Of a stretch of 64,000 bases of DNA, positions 12,785-25,692 are shown piece by piece (within the stretch, counting starts at the first letter, position 1; each line of letters starts with the position of its first letter). The notes under the pieces are model-generated. The model was given only the letters and a program-made list of their open reading frames with translations. It made no database searches and was not told the DNA's origin. Source of the stretch: Tubulanus polymorphus (lineage: Eukaryota; Nemertea; Palaeonemertea; Tubulaniformes; Tubulanidae); contig NC_134028.1 of NCBI RefSeq assembly GCF_964204645.1, positions 22,478,153-22,542,152 of the forward strand, written 5' to 3'. The translations under genes and the position numbers were made by a program.

Positions 12785-13085
12785 CACCGCTACTGTGGCA
12801 ATCGAGGATTCCACATATGGCAGGCGAGGGTCCGCCAGTTTCGCTGCTTAAATAGTTGGCCTCTTCAAGATTTCAATTATAACTGAATGAACCTTTTCTT
12901 AAACGAATAAATCATTAATGAAAACTATACCGATATCTGAGTATAAAGATGAATACATTGTATATTTGGTGGTGCTGTGATAATATATGGATTCGGGAGT
13001 CAGTTCAAAGTTTATTGAAAACGAACTAATTTTGACAACGTAAGACCTACTGCACGTCGAGCCATCTGGTGGAATAGCTGATGAT
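12785..13085 (+). mobile_element. Repeat with CTGTGGCAATCGAGGATTCC start (family G), intact copy
   Basis: It starts CTGTGGCAATCGAGGATTCC and continues through AAACGAATAAATCATTAATG, TATATTTGGTGGTGCTGTGA and ATGGATTCGGGAGTCAG to GCCATCTGGTGG. All these blocks recur in the same order in RET intron 1 (63058-63775), which defines it as a repeat of about 300 bp. The type of element is unknown; no inverted ends or tRNA boxes were found. Confidence 0.6.
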
Positions 13086-16000
13086 GCGGGTTGCCCATTA
13101 GGTAAGTCGTGATATAAAAACGACTGGTATTGATAGTATTTTGGATTCCGTTCAAGCCGCTTCCGATTGCGTCGTTTTTTTACGCAACTCTATCAAACAA
13201 GCATTAATTAGCCGAATACCGTGAATATGGTACACGATGACCTTTAGTATTTAATGAAATCCGCTTGTCTAATGGGTTTGAGCTCCGTTATCGATACGGT
13301 ATATCGTGTTTGTCTTTCCCGCGATGGCCAAGCCGATTTGTACGCTGGAAAAAAAAACGACACGAGGATGTTGGTCGCCGTAAGGGATTACTGTCGAGAA
13401 TGAACGGCGTCCAGTACGAAATGATAGATGGTCACGCGAGCGACTGATTGCTCGATTAGTTTGTCGTCTTGTTTTTATAGGCGAAGCTCCTGAACAGAAC
13501 CGCTGACTATTACAGATATCCTCCCCGACGAAGGAAAGAGCGTTTTACGCGGGCGGAGGACGTCACCGACTCTCAGGATTGACGGTTCTGTCGGATGTAC
13601 GAAAACATTGTAAAAGTTGTCATTCGTCATGTGTAAATGCGCCGTTAGACAGAAAAATGGGCGGGGAGGTTTTTTAAAACTTGACCCAAGTTGCTCCGCG
13701 TTGGAAATATACGACGGTATCACTGATAAACATGATACCTTCTCAAAGATCTCGTCCCGGTAGCTGCGTCCTGTCCGGCCACTCGTCCGTGCCTGCTGTC
13801 GATGGCAACAAAAAGACATTTATATGTCAAGGAATTCGAACCACGTTCGGTTAAGAAGCAATTTCCGCCATGCGACAATCAAGTGGTCCTCCAAATAAAC
13901 GTTTTTTTCTCGTCGAGGGGACGTCATTGATGGTAGGATAGTCAACTCATTACGTTGCCAGCAACGTGCAAATATAACCACAACGCTAAAACCCGGCCGT
14001 TCCTGTTGATAGAATCTTAAAATCCTGAAAATTGTGCCGCTCGCGGGTAGATATCACTCAACTTGAATAGTGACGTGGAGCAGTCAGTGCTTTATAGGAT
14101 TTGAGAAGATCAAACTCAGAGCATTTTGGTTCTAAGGCCATTCACCAAAACGTAAAGATTTTTGAAGTTTCTAAGATCAAGAACTGGTTTTCTTGAAATG
14201 CATATGAAAACATCTAAAATGATTTTATGACGGGCTAGCCATTTGTGAAATCGAAAGATTCCAAAACCTGGAAAATCAGAAATGGGCTTGTATCGATGTT
14301 ATATTTTCAAAAGGTTTCGTTTTATGATATTATGAGCTTTGCTTTTTACGAATCATCAGCTAACGCACAACAGATTCGTCTATTTATACATCTCATGTCA
14401 TGTCAGACCAGTGATTTCGGGCCTTTCGGGCACCTCAAGACCAGCATTTAGAACTAACGAGCATTCTGTAAATTCGACTGCTGATCACACAAATATATCT
14501 GTACTTCGATTTCCGATTTATAAATCAAATCCCCTGTTTCGCTCCCGGCAGGTGTGATGGGACTGTATAAGGAACACAGATCAAATCAAAACATATCAAA
14601 CCAATAATCGAAGGAGTCCCAAAAATTTAATTTTATACGATGCAATCTATTAAAACGAAACCACAACGTTTCCAGCCATCTTCGGGTGGAATGACCAGAA
14701 ACAAAAGTAACGTAGCATATAAACACACAGAACATTAACAAAAGCGATGTGTAAGAACAAATCTAAACAAAACAAGTGACAAATGAAAACAACCAGGGGT
14801 ACCGTAGAACCACACAATTATAAAAACCGTTCAGAATGAATACAAATTTTGTAACTAACTGGAGTAGAAGGGAGTAGGGTCCACTTCTATTTTAAGATCG
14901 AAAAAAAACAGAAGATTTTGACTCTAAATTGAAGTTATTCGCGAATGCCCAGCTGAGCCTTGGTGACGTGAATAATACGAATTGTACCTTAATTAACTTT
15001 CTGCCGTTCTTTCGCCACGAAATTGACACTGATCCTGACAGGTGTAGAATGAAAATTGATCCGTCACGTCCGTTTTAGCGGCTGAATTAAATAAAGTCAT
15101 ACCCTGAAATCGAGTGTCTAGCGTTAATTCACTATATCTATATAAAGTACTTTATACAGTAGAGACATTTATGAATGACTATAGCGTCTCGGGGATCATC
15201 TTTACAATAGACCCCCGCGACTGACCTGAAAGTATATAATTAGTTTTCTTGAACGCGCGAAGAAATGCAAGGAACTCATTGTACAGGACTCACCGAGCGA
15301 AAGAGTCAAGGGATTATGCACGTTTGATACTTTTGAAAACGGGTATTATTCTACGGTGTAATCGTGGTCAAAGCGCACGCCTCCCGGTGAAGCACCTTAA
15401 TTATTCAATTTTAAACGTAAAAACCCCATAATCGTAAAATGATAGCGAAATCTCACAATACATGAAGAAATGTTCGGTGCCCCGTAAAGATTTACTGCAT
15501 TTGGTTGAATACTAAGTTCATCCAAATAAAGTTAATAGTCGAATAACGATATTATTTTTTAGTCCGCAGAATTCGCGATAAGCCGATATCATTGTACGAA
15601 CAAATTTACAAAAATGTTTAGCACTTGCTTTCGACAACGGAATTCAGCCTTATATCTATATGGATATCGAGTGTAAAGTGTATATGTAAACTGTATTTGC
15701 GCTTGATATTCAAACGGAATATTTGCACACCGACGAAGTCGACGAAACGGATCGCGTGACCGACCGACAGTTTCGTCCGCGTCCACTTATCTTTCCGGCA
15801 ATCTACGCCTACATTATTAGTGATTACTTCGACGAGAAACGAAACACAATTTCACGCGTCGCGCCGTTAAACAATAGCCTCGCACGGAATAGTAGAAATA
15901 TCGCGACATCGTGAAAAGAACGCCACACTTCTAGAGTTGCGAGATCCCGAAAAAAAATGATACACACAAAATAATCCTATTTCCATCAATGCCTCGTGGT

Positions 16001-16178
16001 ATTCAACGTAATGAAACCGTGATGAACTTAGAATATATCACATATCTATAGTTCATTTACCTATCTATCAATGAGCAGAACAAGAGAAATAACTTGTTTT
16101 GAAATGTACCTTGAAAGACTAGTGAACTGATATGAATCTCAGTATAGTTGACGAATAAAAACCCACACAGTAAATTTG

Positions 16179-16284
16179 TAGAAACAGTTTATTTCTTAAC
16201 AGTTTCGAGATTAAAACTAAACCTCATCTTCAGAGGAACAAACAATACAATGAAAATGCAATAAACTGTGTCTACTAATCTACT
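16179..16284. mobile_element. Hairpin element of about 106 bp with CTGAAGA...GAAA core (minus)
   Basis: The ends AGTAAATTTGTAGAAACAG and CTGTGTCTACTAATCTACT pair over about 25 bp. On the minus strand CTGAAGA (16233-16227) is followed by T, GAG...CTC and GAAAC (from 16206). It has the same layout as the elements at 10234, 44156 and 57691 with a different sequence. Confidence 0.55.
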
Positions 16285-16654
16285 CTGGGTTTATACGTGT
16301 ACGTTGAAAGATTTTACCCACTAAGGAGAATTTTGCTGTTACACATGAGAAGGCGAAGAGTTTTTAGTCATAGTTATATTGATGTGCAAGAGGTCGTATC
16401 GGAAGTAGTTCACTGTCATTTTCCGTCCGAAATGACGTATGTGAACGATTTCAAGTTCAAGTTTGAATTCATTCCACGGAAATCATAACAGGCTGTATAG
16501 TATACAGAGATTAAAGAAGAGAAAAAAACAATGAAATTTATTACAATTTTTTTCAACGAGTACAATTATGAAAAAAGAAAGCAAGGCAAAGCCTTAAGGG
16601 CTACTGTCGCTATACTAGCAACCAAAAAGAGGGGAAAGGGAATAAGGTCACGAG

Positions 16655-16800
16655 AAAAAATGGTCGGCAAAACGAAATATGTCGTCAAAAAGTCATAATA
16701 TATGTCGACGTATTCATGTCGACTTGATGCGATATATGGCGATAAGTCGACATAATTATGGAAACTTGCTGAGCTGAATGTTGGCACGCGACAGCTAGAG
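16655..16800. repeat. GTCGAC-rich repeat, copy 1
   Basis: CATGTCGACTTGATGCGATA, GTCGACATAATTATGGAAAC and TTGGCACGCGACAGCTAGAG recur in the same order at 21400-21600. The interior is rich in GTCGAC and CGACAT palindromes. Type of element unknown. Confidence 0.5.
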
Positions 16801-18102
16801 GCCCTCGTCGCTTCCGTAGAAGACAGTCAGATAACTTCAGCTGTACGTAACATACTAGTAATAGATAGACAGTGTTCTGTAACTCATAAATTATGTATCA
16901 TTACGACATTGCTTACCACATAATGGTAACCGCGCGCGCCTTATGTATACAGAGTTTTAATGCCTTTCGACAAATGCGAATTCATCCGCAAATGAACGAC
17001 GTTTGGTTGATTTATTAATTGAATTACATCATCCGATTTAATGAATTGATTATTGATAATCTGTGCGCCGACGGCTGTCGAGTGGATAGTTGCGCTTATC
17101 GAATTATGGCCGCGCCGTAACCTACTTAACCCTAACCACGGTATGCGTCCGTGTGCGTGTACTGCGGCTGCCCTGCCCGCAGTGCGACCCGCGCAAATAA
17201 CTCGGCCCTCACTGGTGTCGTATTAACAAAATTGAACCTATTAGAATATTACCGATACTAATGGATAATATCTATACAAACTCTCCGACTAATAGACAAT
17301 ATACATGATGTATAGATTCGTGCTGAAAATATAGCGAAATAATTCACTATGAAAAAGAAGGCGAATCCAATGACACTTCCGTAAGAGACCTTCCAGTTCT
17401 TGGACCAGCGTTTATGAAGCAACCCGCTACCGGGTCCATCGTCTTTAAAACCCTGCGTTACTGAGCCCTAAAGGCATCCGATATTTTCATCAACCCATTA
17501 GGCCATAGTGTGTTATGTAGGAAATCGAAGAATCTTTCTACAAATCTATTCATAATCTGTGGCCGATTCGGGCCCAAATCTTAATCATGTTTCTTTTCAT
17601 TCGACCGGTATAAGCCACCGTGTGTAGATCTCCTTCAAGTGCCATTTCGTAAAAAGAATATACTGAAAGGAATGATATTTGTTTCGGGTGAAAACATTTC
17701 GATTACGTGTCTTCCTCGGCGAAATCTGCAGGTGAAATGACGCTTTAGAGACTATTTTTCGAGGCAAGCAACGCATAAGTTACGTTGTCTCAATGATCCG
17801 ATCTACTGTCACTGAAGGGCATCGATTCAATTTTTGGAAACCGTACAAGATGGAGAAAACAACATGTAGCGTTATCGATGTGTTCAGTATCAAGCGGACA
17901 TTCATCAGGTGCAACTAAAACCACCTCAATGCAGGAAAAAGCCCCCGTATATTTAGATGAGGCTGGTTCGAGTAAAGTACATAAAAAGCAATTATGCCCT
18001 CTTGCCCAGTTGTCTCACGGTGGTCATAATATGCCTTAAACTTCATTAACACGTAACTGAGTATTTATTCACTCGATTCTAATCCATGTTAAGGAGACGA
18101 GA

Positions 18103-18436
18103 CATCCTCCCACGGCAGGGATTCGAACCTGATGGCATCGAGATTGCCACATTACGAAACCCTGCCACACTAGACCGAGTGCGCAGAAACACGCGCAGCT
18201 TAGAAGATGTCATTATTGGCTAATCAGAAATCCCGTTTTATTTCTAGCTCGGGTTTTCCCATTCAAGAGTTCCTCCGTGAAATTTGCCTCAGCGATTATA
18301 CAATGAGCAATCTGATTGGTTTCGTGCGGCAAAGCTGTGTATGTACCTGCGCACCCGATCTAGTTTGACAGGGGTTCGTGCCGTGGCTGAGTGTAGCGAT
18401 ACCATCGGTTCGAATCCCTGCCGAGGGAGGGGAATG
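18103..18436. mobile_element. Fold-back element with tRNA-like inverted ends, copy 1
   Basis: Both ends carry the same sequence of about 80 bp in opposite orientation. The left end (18103-18184) is minus-oriented and the right end (18352-18436) plus-oriented. Each contains CAGGG...GCCGTGGCTGAGTG (A-box-like) and GGTTCGAATCCCTGCC (B box), so each arm looks like a tRNA head reading outward. About 165 bp of unique interior separates them and is shared with the copy at 53353-53652. No target duplication is visible for this copy. Confidence 0.75.
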
Positions 18437-19289
18437 TTTGCCAATATCTAAGGATGGGCCGCTTCGTTGATTCAAAACCATATCTACGGCAAGAGTTAGA
18501 AATCCCTTTGCCGTCCTGTGTCCCCGCGGTCATACATTCTCAAACATTACGCCAGCGTTTGATTCGATCTTTTCATTTCTTTGAAAGAGTTCCTAAATGC
18601 ACCAGCTAGCGATCGTCGTCGTTTCGTTTCAATTTCAGTTCGATTTTCGTGTTCGATATCATCTTCACGTGGCGTTTCGCGGATTGATCGATATCCGCCC
18701 GAATCGTCGTTTGATGATGTGGCGCGAGGGTTTTTACACGCCGTCGCCGATACGTCTTCAGATAATAAAATACACGAAATTAGTTGGAATACGCGGTGCG
18801 CATAGAACGCTTCAATAGGTCGCTTCAATGAAATGTTTGACAGTTTTTCAAGAAATCGAATATCTCTAGAAGAGCTCGGGGATCGATTCAATCGGCGGTC
18901 GACTGTAGCTCGAATGAATAGCGTATGAATGACGGCATCAGGAACGGAGTGTGCCGCCTCGCGATGCGGGCTCAAATCATTAATAGAGATTTGATTAGTT
19001 TTCGAAGGATGATGCGTTTATGATAAACTCGATTATGAAGAAACGAACGAACGATGACATTATAACGAGGTTATTTTAGCAGTGTTAAAAATGTACATTT
19101 GAATTGAGACATGATTTGAAGTTAGAGGGGATTTTGTGATAATGATAGCTCGGAAATAGCTGTGGAAAGATTGTGTGTCTCGCCAGGTAGACTGTTTGCC
19201 GATCTCCACCTTCAGTTATTCTGACTGCGAATGCAGGTGGCACAGAATTGGACAGGCGACCAGTCTACTCGCCAGGGAAAGAAACTAAT

Positions 19290-19420
19290 ACAGTATGGGG
19301 GGGGTTCGAACCCGGGTGAAGTGAGGCAATGAAATAAAGTATCTTCCCTAAGGAGAGGAAATGAAGTATTGTTGGGCGGGATTCGAACCCAAGCTCCAAC
19401 TACACCCGCCCACAACTATA
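19290..19420 (-). mobile_element. tRNA-like SINE, family C
   Basis: On the minus strand: GTGGGCGGGTGTAGTTGGAG and CTTGGGTTCGAATCCCGCCC give A- and B-box-like sequences. Further on, a second B-box-like GGGTTCGAACCCCC lies at the far end near 19302-19315, so a dimeric origin is possible. Confidence 0.5.
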
Positions 19421-20536
19421 CCGATTTGTGTATCTTGAAAAGGAATGATTCTCCTTCATTATCGTTTATATATTTAATTTGATTCATACTTATGAACATA
19501 TCACATCTATAACGATTTTACGACTTAAGCTACCGTTCCGATATACCTCTCTGTATCAGGCTAAAAATCGTACATTGTTTCTCCTAATCGGCCTCTTCAT
19601 TTTTGTGAACCGCAACAAAATTTGTAATCAGTTCATTTCTATAGCTTTCGGTTCTGTTATGGTTAACTTGATCACAATTCTAAAAAGTTATGTACAGATG
19701 GGTAGATGGGCGGCCGATCGGGTTTACCCAGCAGAAAGGAGAAGGTATCCATTTTAGTCTTATGAAAAAAGTGAGGATGCTTTAAGAAAACAGTAAACTA
19801 ATAGTCATGTACATTTCGACAAAAACCGACTCGAGGTCGATATTCGCATTACAGTTTCTATAGAAAAGAATAGAATGAAACCGCGCCGAATCGAATTTCC
19901 GCAATGTAGTTTGAGATGATTGAAACAAGGTGATATAATGGCATACAATAGAATCACAATACAGGAATGAAGCTATCCGATACATACAGAGTAATCGGGT
20001 ACTGAAATATGGATTTCGTCAGTGGAAAAATGAACTGATAGGAAGGAATCATGGAGACACGTACCTTTCGAATTTGCGAAATCCTCAACCGTGTACATGC
20101 AGTAAGATAGAATGATGTATCAGTATTCGCGGTGGCTGCGGTAAGACAGAATAGAAGCAACGTTGAGAGTGATGAATATAGAGAAACAAGTCGAGATTTC
20201 TGCGTATATTAGTCACAAAATAACCGGAAAAATGGCACATAGCGGTGACGTCGTTGTCGTCGTTTTTGATATCTGGTTATTCGATGACGGATGTTATTTT
20301 CGTGATGTTCGCGCGAGGGGAAACACCGAGTTGCCCCTCGGGACCGAACGCCCCCATAAACACCGGTGTAAACCGAGTATTCGGCGGCTAAAGCGAATGA
20401 GCACGATCACCGTGATTTTATTATCGGATTCGGTGATTCCCTGTTCTCGGAATCGTCGCGGCCGGATTTGATTCGGATGGATTTCTCGGTAAACAAACCG
20501 ATGAATTTTTCGACAGAGAAGATGCAAGCTATATAC

Positions 20537-20720
20537 TGTGGCAATCGAGGATCCGCCAGGTGCGCTAGTAGTTACTCGGTGTTTTCCGCGTTCAATTTCC
20601 TTCTACATTTCAATTAAAATCGAATTTGTAACTGTTTCAATCATTTACCAATGAAAGTCTCACCAAACAACGAGTAGAATAGTAAATTAATCCAGACACT
20701 GTAGTGCAGCTACTTAACAC
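20537..20720 (+). repeat. Partial family G copy
   Basis: CTGTGGCAATCGAGGATCCG, then CCAGGTGCGCTAGTAG and CCGCGTTCAATTTCCTTCTAC, match both sides of the LINE insertion point at 63 kb (GTCGCTAGTAG and CCGCGTTCGATTTCTTCTAC). This confirms that the two halves there were once joined. Short related pieces of the opening block also occur at about 39369-39415 and 61981-62010 (minus) and 59118-59180 (plus). Confidence 0.5.
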
Positions 20721-21399
20721 GTTGTGCAGCGAAGAGAAAAAGGTTTACTTCAAGGTTTTATAGGAGTGGCCAATTAAAAGATTTATCAAAATACTTATTT
20801 CTAACGTATGTTCGCGAGATCGCTATCGTTGAGGGCGTCACGTGGAGAACCGAGATAAGAAACTGAATCCTATCAGATATTATATCGTATTTATGGCGTC
20901 AGATTCAATATCCCACGTTTTCTCTGGCGTGAACGACGACCGCGCGAATACAATTTGTCGAAGTAATGAAATATAGACTATTCATTTTGACGATTTAATA
21001 CATTCACCTGTTGGCATTCAATGAAAATAATGTGTTTTATCTGTATTGTATTTGGCGTTAAATTGTCGCCAGTTCGACAGCGCTGTGACACGCGCCATGT
21101 CAAATATCACGTTTGACGCCTAGATTGTATAGACATAAGCTTGTCACAAAATGTCTTTCGCATATTTGGATTTCTCTTTGAACAAACCGACGGTGTATTT
21201 TTTTCTGTAATTCCACAGATCTGGATTTAAGTTTGACTGATTTGGTAGATTAAACTTATGTTTGTACATGAACTAATCTGAACCCGATGCCAAATGCTGA
21301 TTATGTGTTTTTCCCCTTGAGTAAGATGCAAAAATTCACGTTTGGCGATGATGTTAAAGGGCCATGTCCCGTATCGGAAGCGCCAGGGGTCTCTAGTTG

Positions 21400-21600
21400 A
21401 CGAGTCGACATTTGACGGACTCGTCGAAATGTAAGATGAAGTCATGAATATGTTGACTTGTCGCGAAAAAAGTCGACAAAACGTCACGACATGTCGACAT
21501 ATTATCATGTCGACTTGACGCGATTAATCACGATATGTCGACATTGTTATGAAGACTTTTTGAGTTGGCACGCGACATTTGGAGTCTCCTTATCGCTTCA
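21400..21600. repeat. GTCGAC-rich repeat, copy 2
   Basis: ATCATGTCGACTTGACGCGA, GTCGACATTGTTATGAAGAC and GTTGGCACGCGACATTTGGA match copy 1 at 16655-16800. At least eight TCGAC/GTCGA motifs fall in 200 bp. Confidence 0.5.
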
Positions 21601-22554
21601 GTAGAGCAACGATCATTCATACTTTCAGCCTTGATCGAAACGCTGTATTGATAAGATGATCGTTTAATCTGACGTCAGTACATGGTTTTTTTTTAAATGA
21701 TCCCGACGTCGCCGTTAAGAAACAACACGTGTCGATGGTACATAGAGATAATTAGTTAATTCATACGACATACAACAGCTGTGGCTCTTGCATAATAACC
21801 CATCATAAACAAGAGATATACGCGGCGCATGCTCTTTCCGTTAACGTTTTCTCTCAATTTGAAATTCAAATTCGCTGCGTACACTTTTAATTACGTTTTA
21901 AGCGTGTAGCTCGCATAAAGCGGTTAAACTTGTTTGCCCGCGTCCGTTTCTGAGCATTAATTGAATCGAGTTCTAAATCGCGAATTCATTCGGAGCCTCG
22001 CGCTATTCAAACTCCGTATCGCAATATCGATCGAATAGCCGTTATCGAACCGTTATTTCAAAAACCGCGGGATAAAGCGATAAAAAATACATTACGAGTT
22101 CTTAAATCAAATTGAAATCGTCGTATGCGGCAGGCGAACGCGTTCACCTTTCGCTTTTCAAGTCGTAACCTTAGGATTTTTCTTGAGCGAGGGCAAATAT
22201 ATAGGCAAAGAGTTCATTGCTCTCATTTTGCGTATACAACCTGTTGCTAGCACTATATTCTTCATAGCCATATATCATGTAATACAAAATACACCGTTTA
22301 TATTATATTGTATGCAAATTAAATTTATCAATGAAAAATATAGTTATTTATCAATAAAAAATTAATTTTTCGACGATTGATACATACGGTAAAGACTTTC
22401 AAAAATAATTGTAATGATAGGAATTATGAAGTTGGCAATTTATTTGTGATAAGTCAATGTGCAGCTGATTCCATTTCTGTATGTAAAGTATGAATATACT
22501 TCGCCTAACTTGGACAAACTGGGACCGGTGTCATAGAATGAAATGCCTCCCTTT

Positions 22555-23025
22555 ATATATCATATATAAACTTTATTGTCAAAGTATTACAGCTTTTATG
22601 ACAAAATTAACACGATATCATAATTAATTGACGACAGACAGTCAGGGTTCTCGAAACCATGTAGGTTGAAAACCGTTTACAAGTGAATAATTACTTGGAG
22701 AACTTACAACACAAAACAAAAAAGGAGAGTAGATAACTACATATGCTTGAAGATACAAACAGTTGGCGTTCAAGGGGTATTCAGTTACTAATCGAGTATC
22801 TCGGACCAACGCCCCAGACGCCTATCTTTTCAACTTCATTCTATGTAGGTACATCAACAGGTTTTTCGAGTAATCTGGCTCATTCATAAACTTTGCAACT
22901 GTGTTTAGATTGAGGTTGGTGGATATATTAGCAGGAAGTAGTTCACTTCTTTCTCTGTTGTAAAAGGGACGAAATTCATCTTCAATCACTTGTAAATTAC
23001 AAAATATATATGCCCCTTGCAATAG
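22555..23025 (-). mobile_element. 3' remnant of a non-LTR retrotransposon (LINE)
   Basis: On the minus strand 23022-22822 encodes a segment with IFCNLQVIEDEFRPFYNRER and then FMNEPDYSKNLLMYLHRMKL. Both pieces fit the C-terminus of a LINE reverse transcriptase protein: the CN...EDEF...F region and a final L..Y...+..+R. The sequence below 22822 is an A/T-rich tail with ACAATAAAG near 22575-22585. Only the last 66 codons survive, and the usual second cysteine pair has decayed. Confidence 0.6.
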
Positions 23026-24255
23026 ATCTCAGGATTAAGGGCTAGGGTCAGCAGCTCCATTGTAACTGCCCACGCTATGAGCCTACTCAATAATCCGTCG
23101 ATCTATCGTTGGAAGGCACCTGACATCTGATTCTACCGGCAAAATCTGTCCTGGCAAAAAGGTAAAAAGAAGTTCGAGCCCAGGATCGAAAAATACGTCA
23201 GAAAATTATTTTTCTTTTATACCCGAGTGAGTCGAAAATCCCCCCGAGTTGGCCGTGCTCTATTGTAATATTACAATGTAATATTAGAATCGTTTTAAGA
23301 TGAGTAATTTTGAAAACTGAAGAGGACTTGATGATAAATAGCGAAACCATTTAGAAGAATATCTATCGTGTTGGTTGTTTGTTTGATTTTTGCAGACAAA
23401 TCGGTGTGGTACATAGCATTAGATTTCATAAATTTCAATTTGTCGTAAATACGTTGTAAATTACTGAAAGTCGACTAAACCCGTAAAATTCATATCAATA
23501 GTCTGAATCTTATACGCGTCGGAAATAAGCGCCGCGGTACACAATACGATGACATCGTTTGATTTGGGCGGTCGTGTTGTTCAAATCTGTCGACCGAATT
23601 AAGCCTTTAACAGGCATAAAATAAATAAACCCTTTACGCGACCGAATTAAACATTTAAGCGCAATAAAACAAATCCCCTACCATTCTCTGGGCAAAATAT
23701 TCATTCCGCGTGAACGCGTTCTTGCAAAGTTTCGAATCAATCTCGTGCAAAGGCACTAATAACACCTTAAATCGACCAAGAATTCATTACACCGTTGAAA
23801 AGATGTCCGGTATACGGGATCAAATCTTCTTTTCAAGGGTAATCGGGCAAACGCAGCGTAAACGATCCCCCTAGAGCATTTTTTATACACCACAAATATC
23901 AGCCGCGTTACTGATACCCCTGCGAAATGACCTGGAATAATTTTCTATGACTATCATATCCAGGTGCTGAAATATACAATTCTTTATATCCCGTTCTTTG
24001 ATTTCAAAATAAAAGCTACTGTTTCTTTCCCGTGTGACTGGTGAATTTGAAAATGACCAAAAATGAGCGTAACGTTAAATTTTGGTTTAGTTTCTATAAT
24101 TGTTACATCAGTTTTTTGAACGAGGGTAATATCAAACTTTTTACCAGTTTAACGATAAAACTCGGGGATAAAACGATGCATACGGACCGGGCATGGTAAG
24201 GGAATTTGCGCAAAACCCCACTATATCCAGATTTAAAAGTTTAAAATCAGGAACA

Positions 24256-24465
24256 TTATTCAATCAAAAATTAGAATGACGTTTCGTACTCTTACTTGAG
24301 ACCATCATCTGTAGCCAGTTGCTCAAAGATTTGTTAAAAGTTAACTGGCGGATAGATACTATGGTAACAATGAAATTTAACATGATCAAATGGCCCCTGG
24401 TGTTGATAATTATCTTTAGCGAGAGTTTAAAACTTCGTTCATTTTAATTTCTAATTGAATAAATT
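24256..24465. mobile_element. Relative of the 44156 hairpin element, interrupted
   Basis: TTATTCAATCAAAAATTAGA at the left and TTTCTAATTGAATAA at the right form inverted ends. The minus strand carries GATGATGGTCTCAAG then GAAACGTCATTC, as in the 44-kb element. About 100 bp of extra sequence lies inside. Confidence 0.4.
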
Positions 24466-25435
24466 CTTAATACGTAAATCTGTATAATTATATAGTGGGT
24501 TTTTACCTAATTATCTGTCTGTTCCCCACGTTTGAGTTTGGCTATTTCTACCTAAGGTAAGGAAATTGTCAGGGTAAGGATGTATGACGTGCGGTGAATG
24601 GCAAAGATTCATCACTTTCTCAAACGAATGAACACAGAATCGGAATTACCGTTTACCGACAGACGAATGACGCGATACGAAAAAAAGGAAATCAACGAAA
24701 GCTTCTTGGAAACTAAATGAGCTTTAGCTGAAACACGTTCACTTACTTGTCACTGGCGCTTACAGAGACCCATCCGCAGCGACGAACAAAATTAATCCCC
24801 GAATTCATCCGATGCGATTCGAAACCGTAAAAATCCGGGCGATCGGAATTTTTACCGCAATGCACAGTCGGCGTGCGAGCGGGTGAATTGTGCGTCGGTG
24901 ATTGTGAGCGATAGATGTACTGATTCGTGATTAAGGGGCCTCTTCAATTATCAGTGCGCGTTAAACACTGAAAGGACACCAGCATTGCGAGCTTTTTAGC
25001 CTGTATTAGTCGTAGATGTGATAAACTCTCTCGCGTAGATCTGAATGGTTTAGATAATCACGCGCTGACGCGCGGTTCTAGATTTCCGTGTAAGGTGTCC
25101 GCTTAAATCTGTCGCGTGTACAGACGAATTGCACCACCGCTTCTTAACATAAACAACCAATTAGAAAACTCCGGGCACGCGCTCATTCGGTATAGAGCCG
25201 GAACTAATTGAAAATGTATTCACATTCGTAGACGGTTTTCTATTCGTTTTTACGATATTACAAGCTGTTGGCGTTCATTTGAATGATATTGGTTTTCATT
25301 TAGAAAAAAAAACGTTAACTGGGTTTCTGTGCTATCAAATCGATTCAATGTGCGTCCGGGTATATACAACGAGCTGGTGACTTTGGATTCCTGTTGTAAT
25401 GCACGCGGGTATCTGCCAGGTTTCCTCTATCGTAG

Positions 25436-25692
25436 CAGGCGTGGATCCAGTAGCACCTGAAGATTTTCAGTTTGCCCCCGAAAATCTCTCACGTCATACA
25501 TTCAGTACCACCTGAGGAGATCCAACGGTCCCTATTTTTGTATTTGGTTCTAGAAGCCCAAATGCTTGGAAACTACGTCTTATTTTGAAGATGTTCCTTG
25601 GAAGGAACTGGCGGATATAGTGTCCCTTTGCAATAATTATTGCCCTTTTCATCGGGTGCTAACCCTGCGTTCAAGCCCTGGATCCGCCCCTG
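25436..25692. mobile_element. hAT-like MITE, copy 2
   Basis: The element starts CAGGCGTGGATCCAGTAG and ends CCCTGGATCCGCCCCTG, with an exact 5-bp duplication CGTAG (25431-25435 and 25693-25697). Its length, 257 bp, is nearly that of the copy at 7172-7426 (255 bp). The interiors look largely different, so the two may be separate deletion derivatives that share termini. No transposase coding sequence is present. Confidence 0.75.

Larger units (their letters stand above)
13086..18102. other. Intergenic, no gene recognised
   Basis: Contains a possible hairpin-core relative at 14645-14700 (minus strand GAAGATGGCTGGAAACGTTG), the hairpin element at 16179 and the GTCGAC repeat at 16655. Open frames of up to 114 codons (13475-13819, minus) show no recognisable domain. 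Confidence 0.5.
21601..25430. other. Intergenic, no gene recognised
   Basis: Holds the LINE remnant at 22555-23025 and the interrupted hairpin element at 24256-24465. The rest is A/T-rich sequence without open frames above 60 codons other than the LINE remnant. Confidence 0.5.

Noticed and set aside
12490-12855. A 121-codon open frame on the plus strand
   Set aside because: It runs into the family G repeat at 12785 and has no recognisable motif.
18547-18975. A 142-codon open frame on the minus strand
   Set aside because: No recognisable domain, and overlapping open frames exist on the other strand; it lies next to a fold-back element. Not enough to call a gene.
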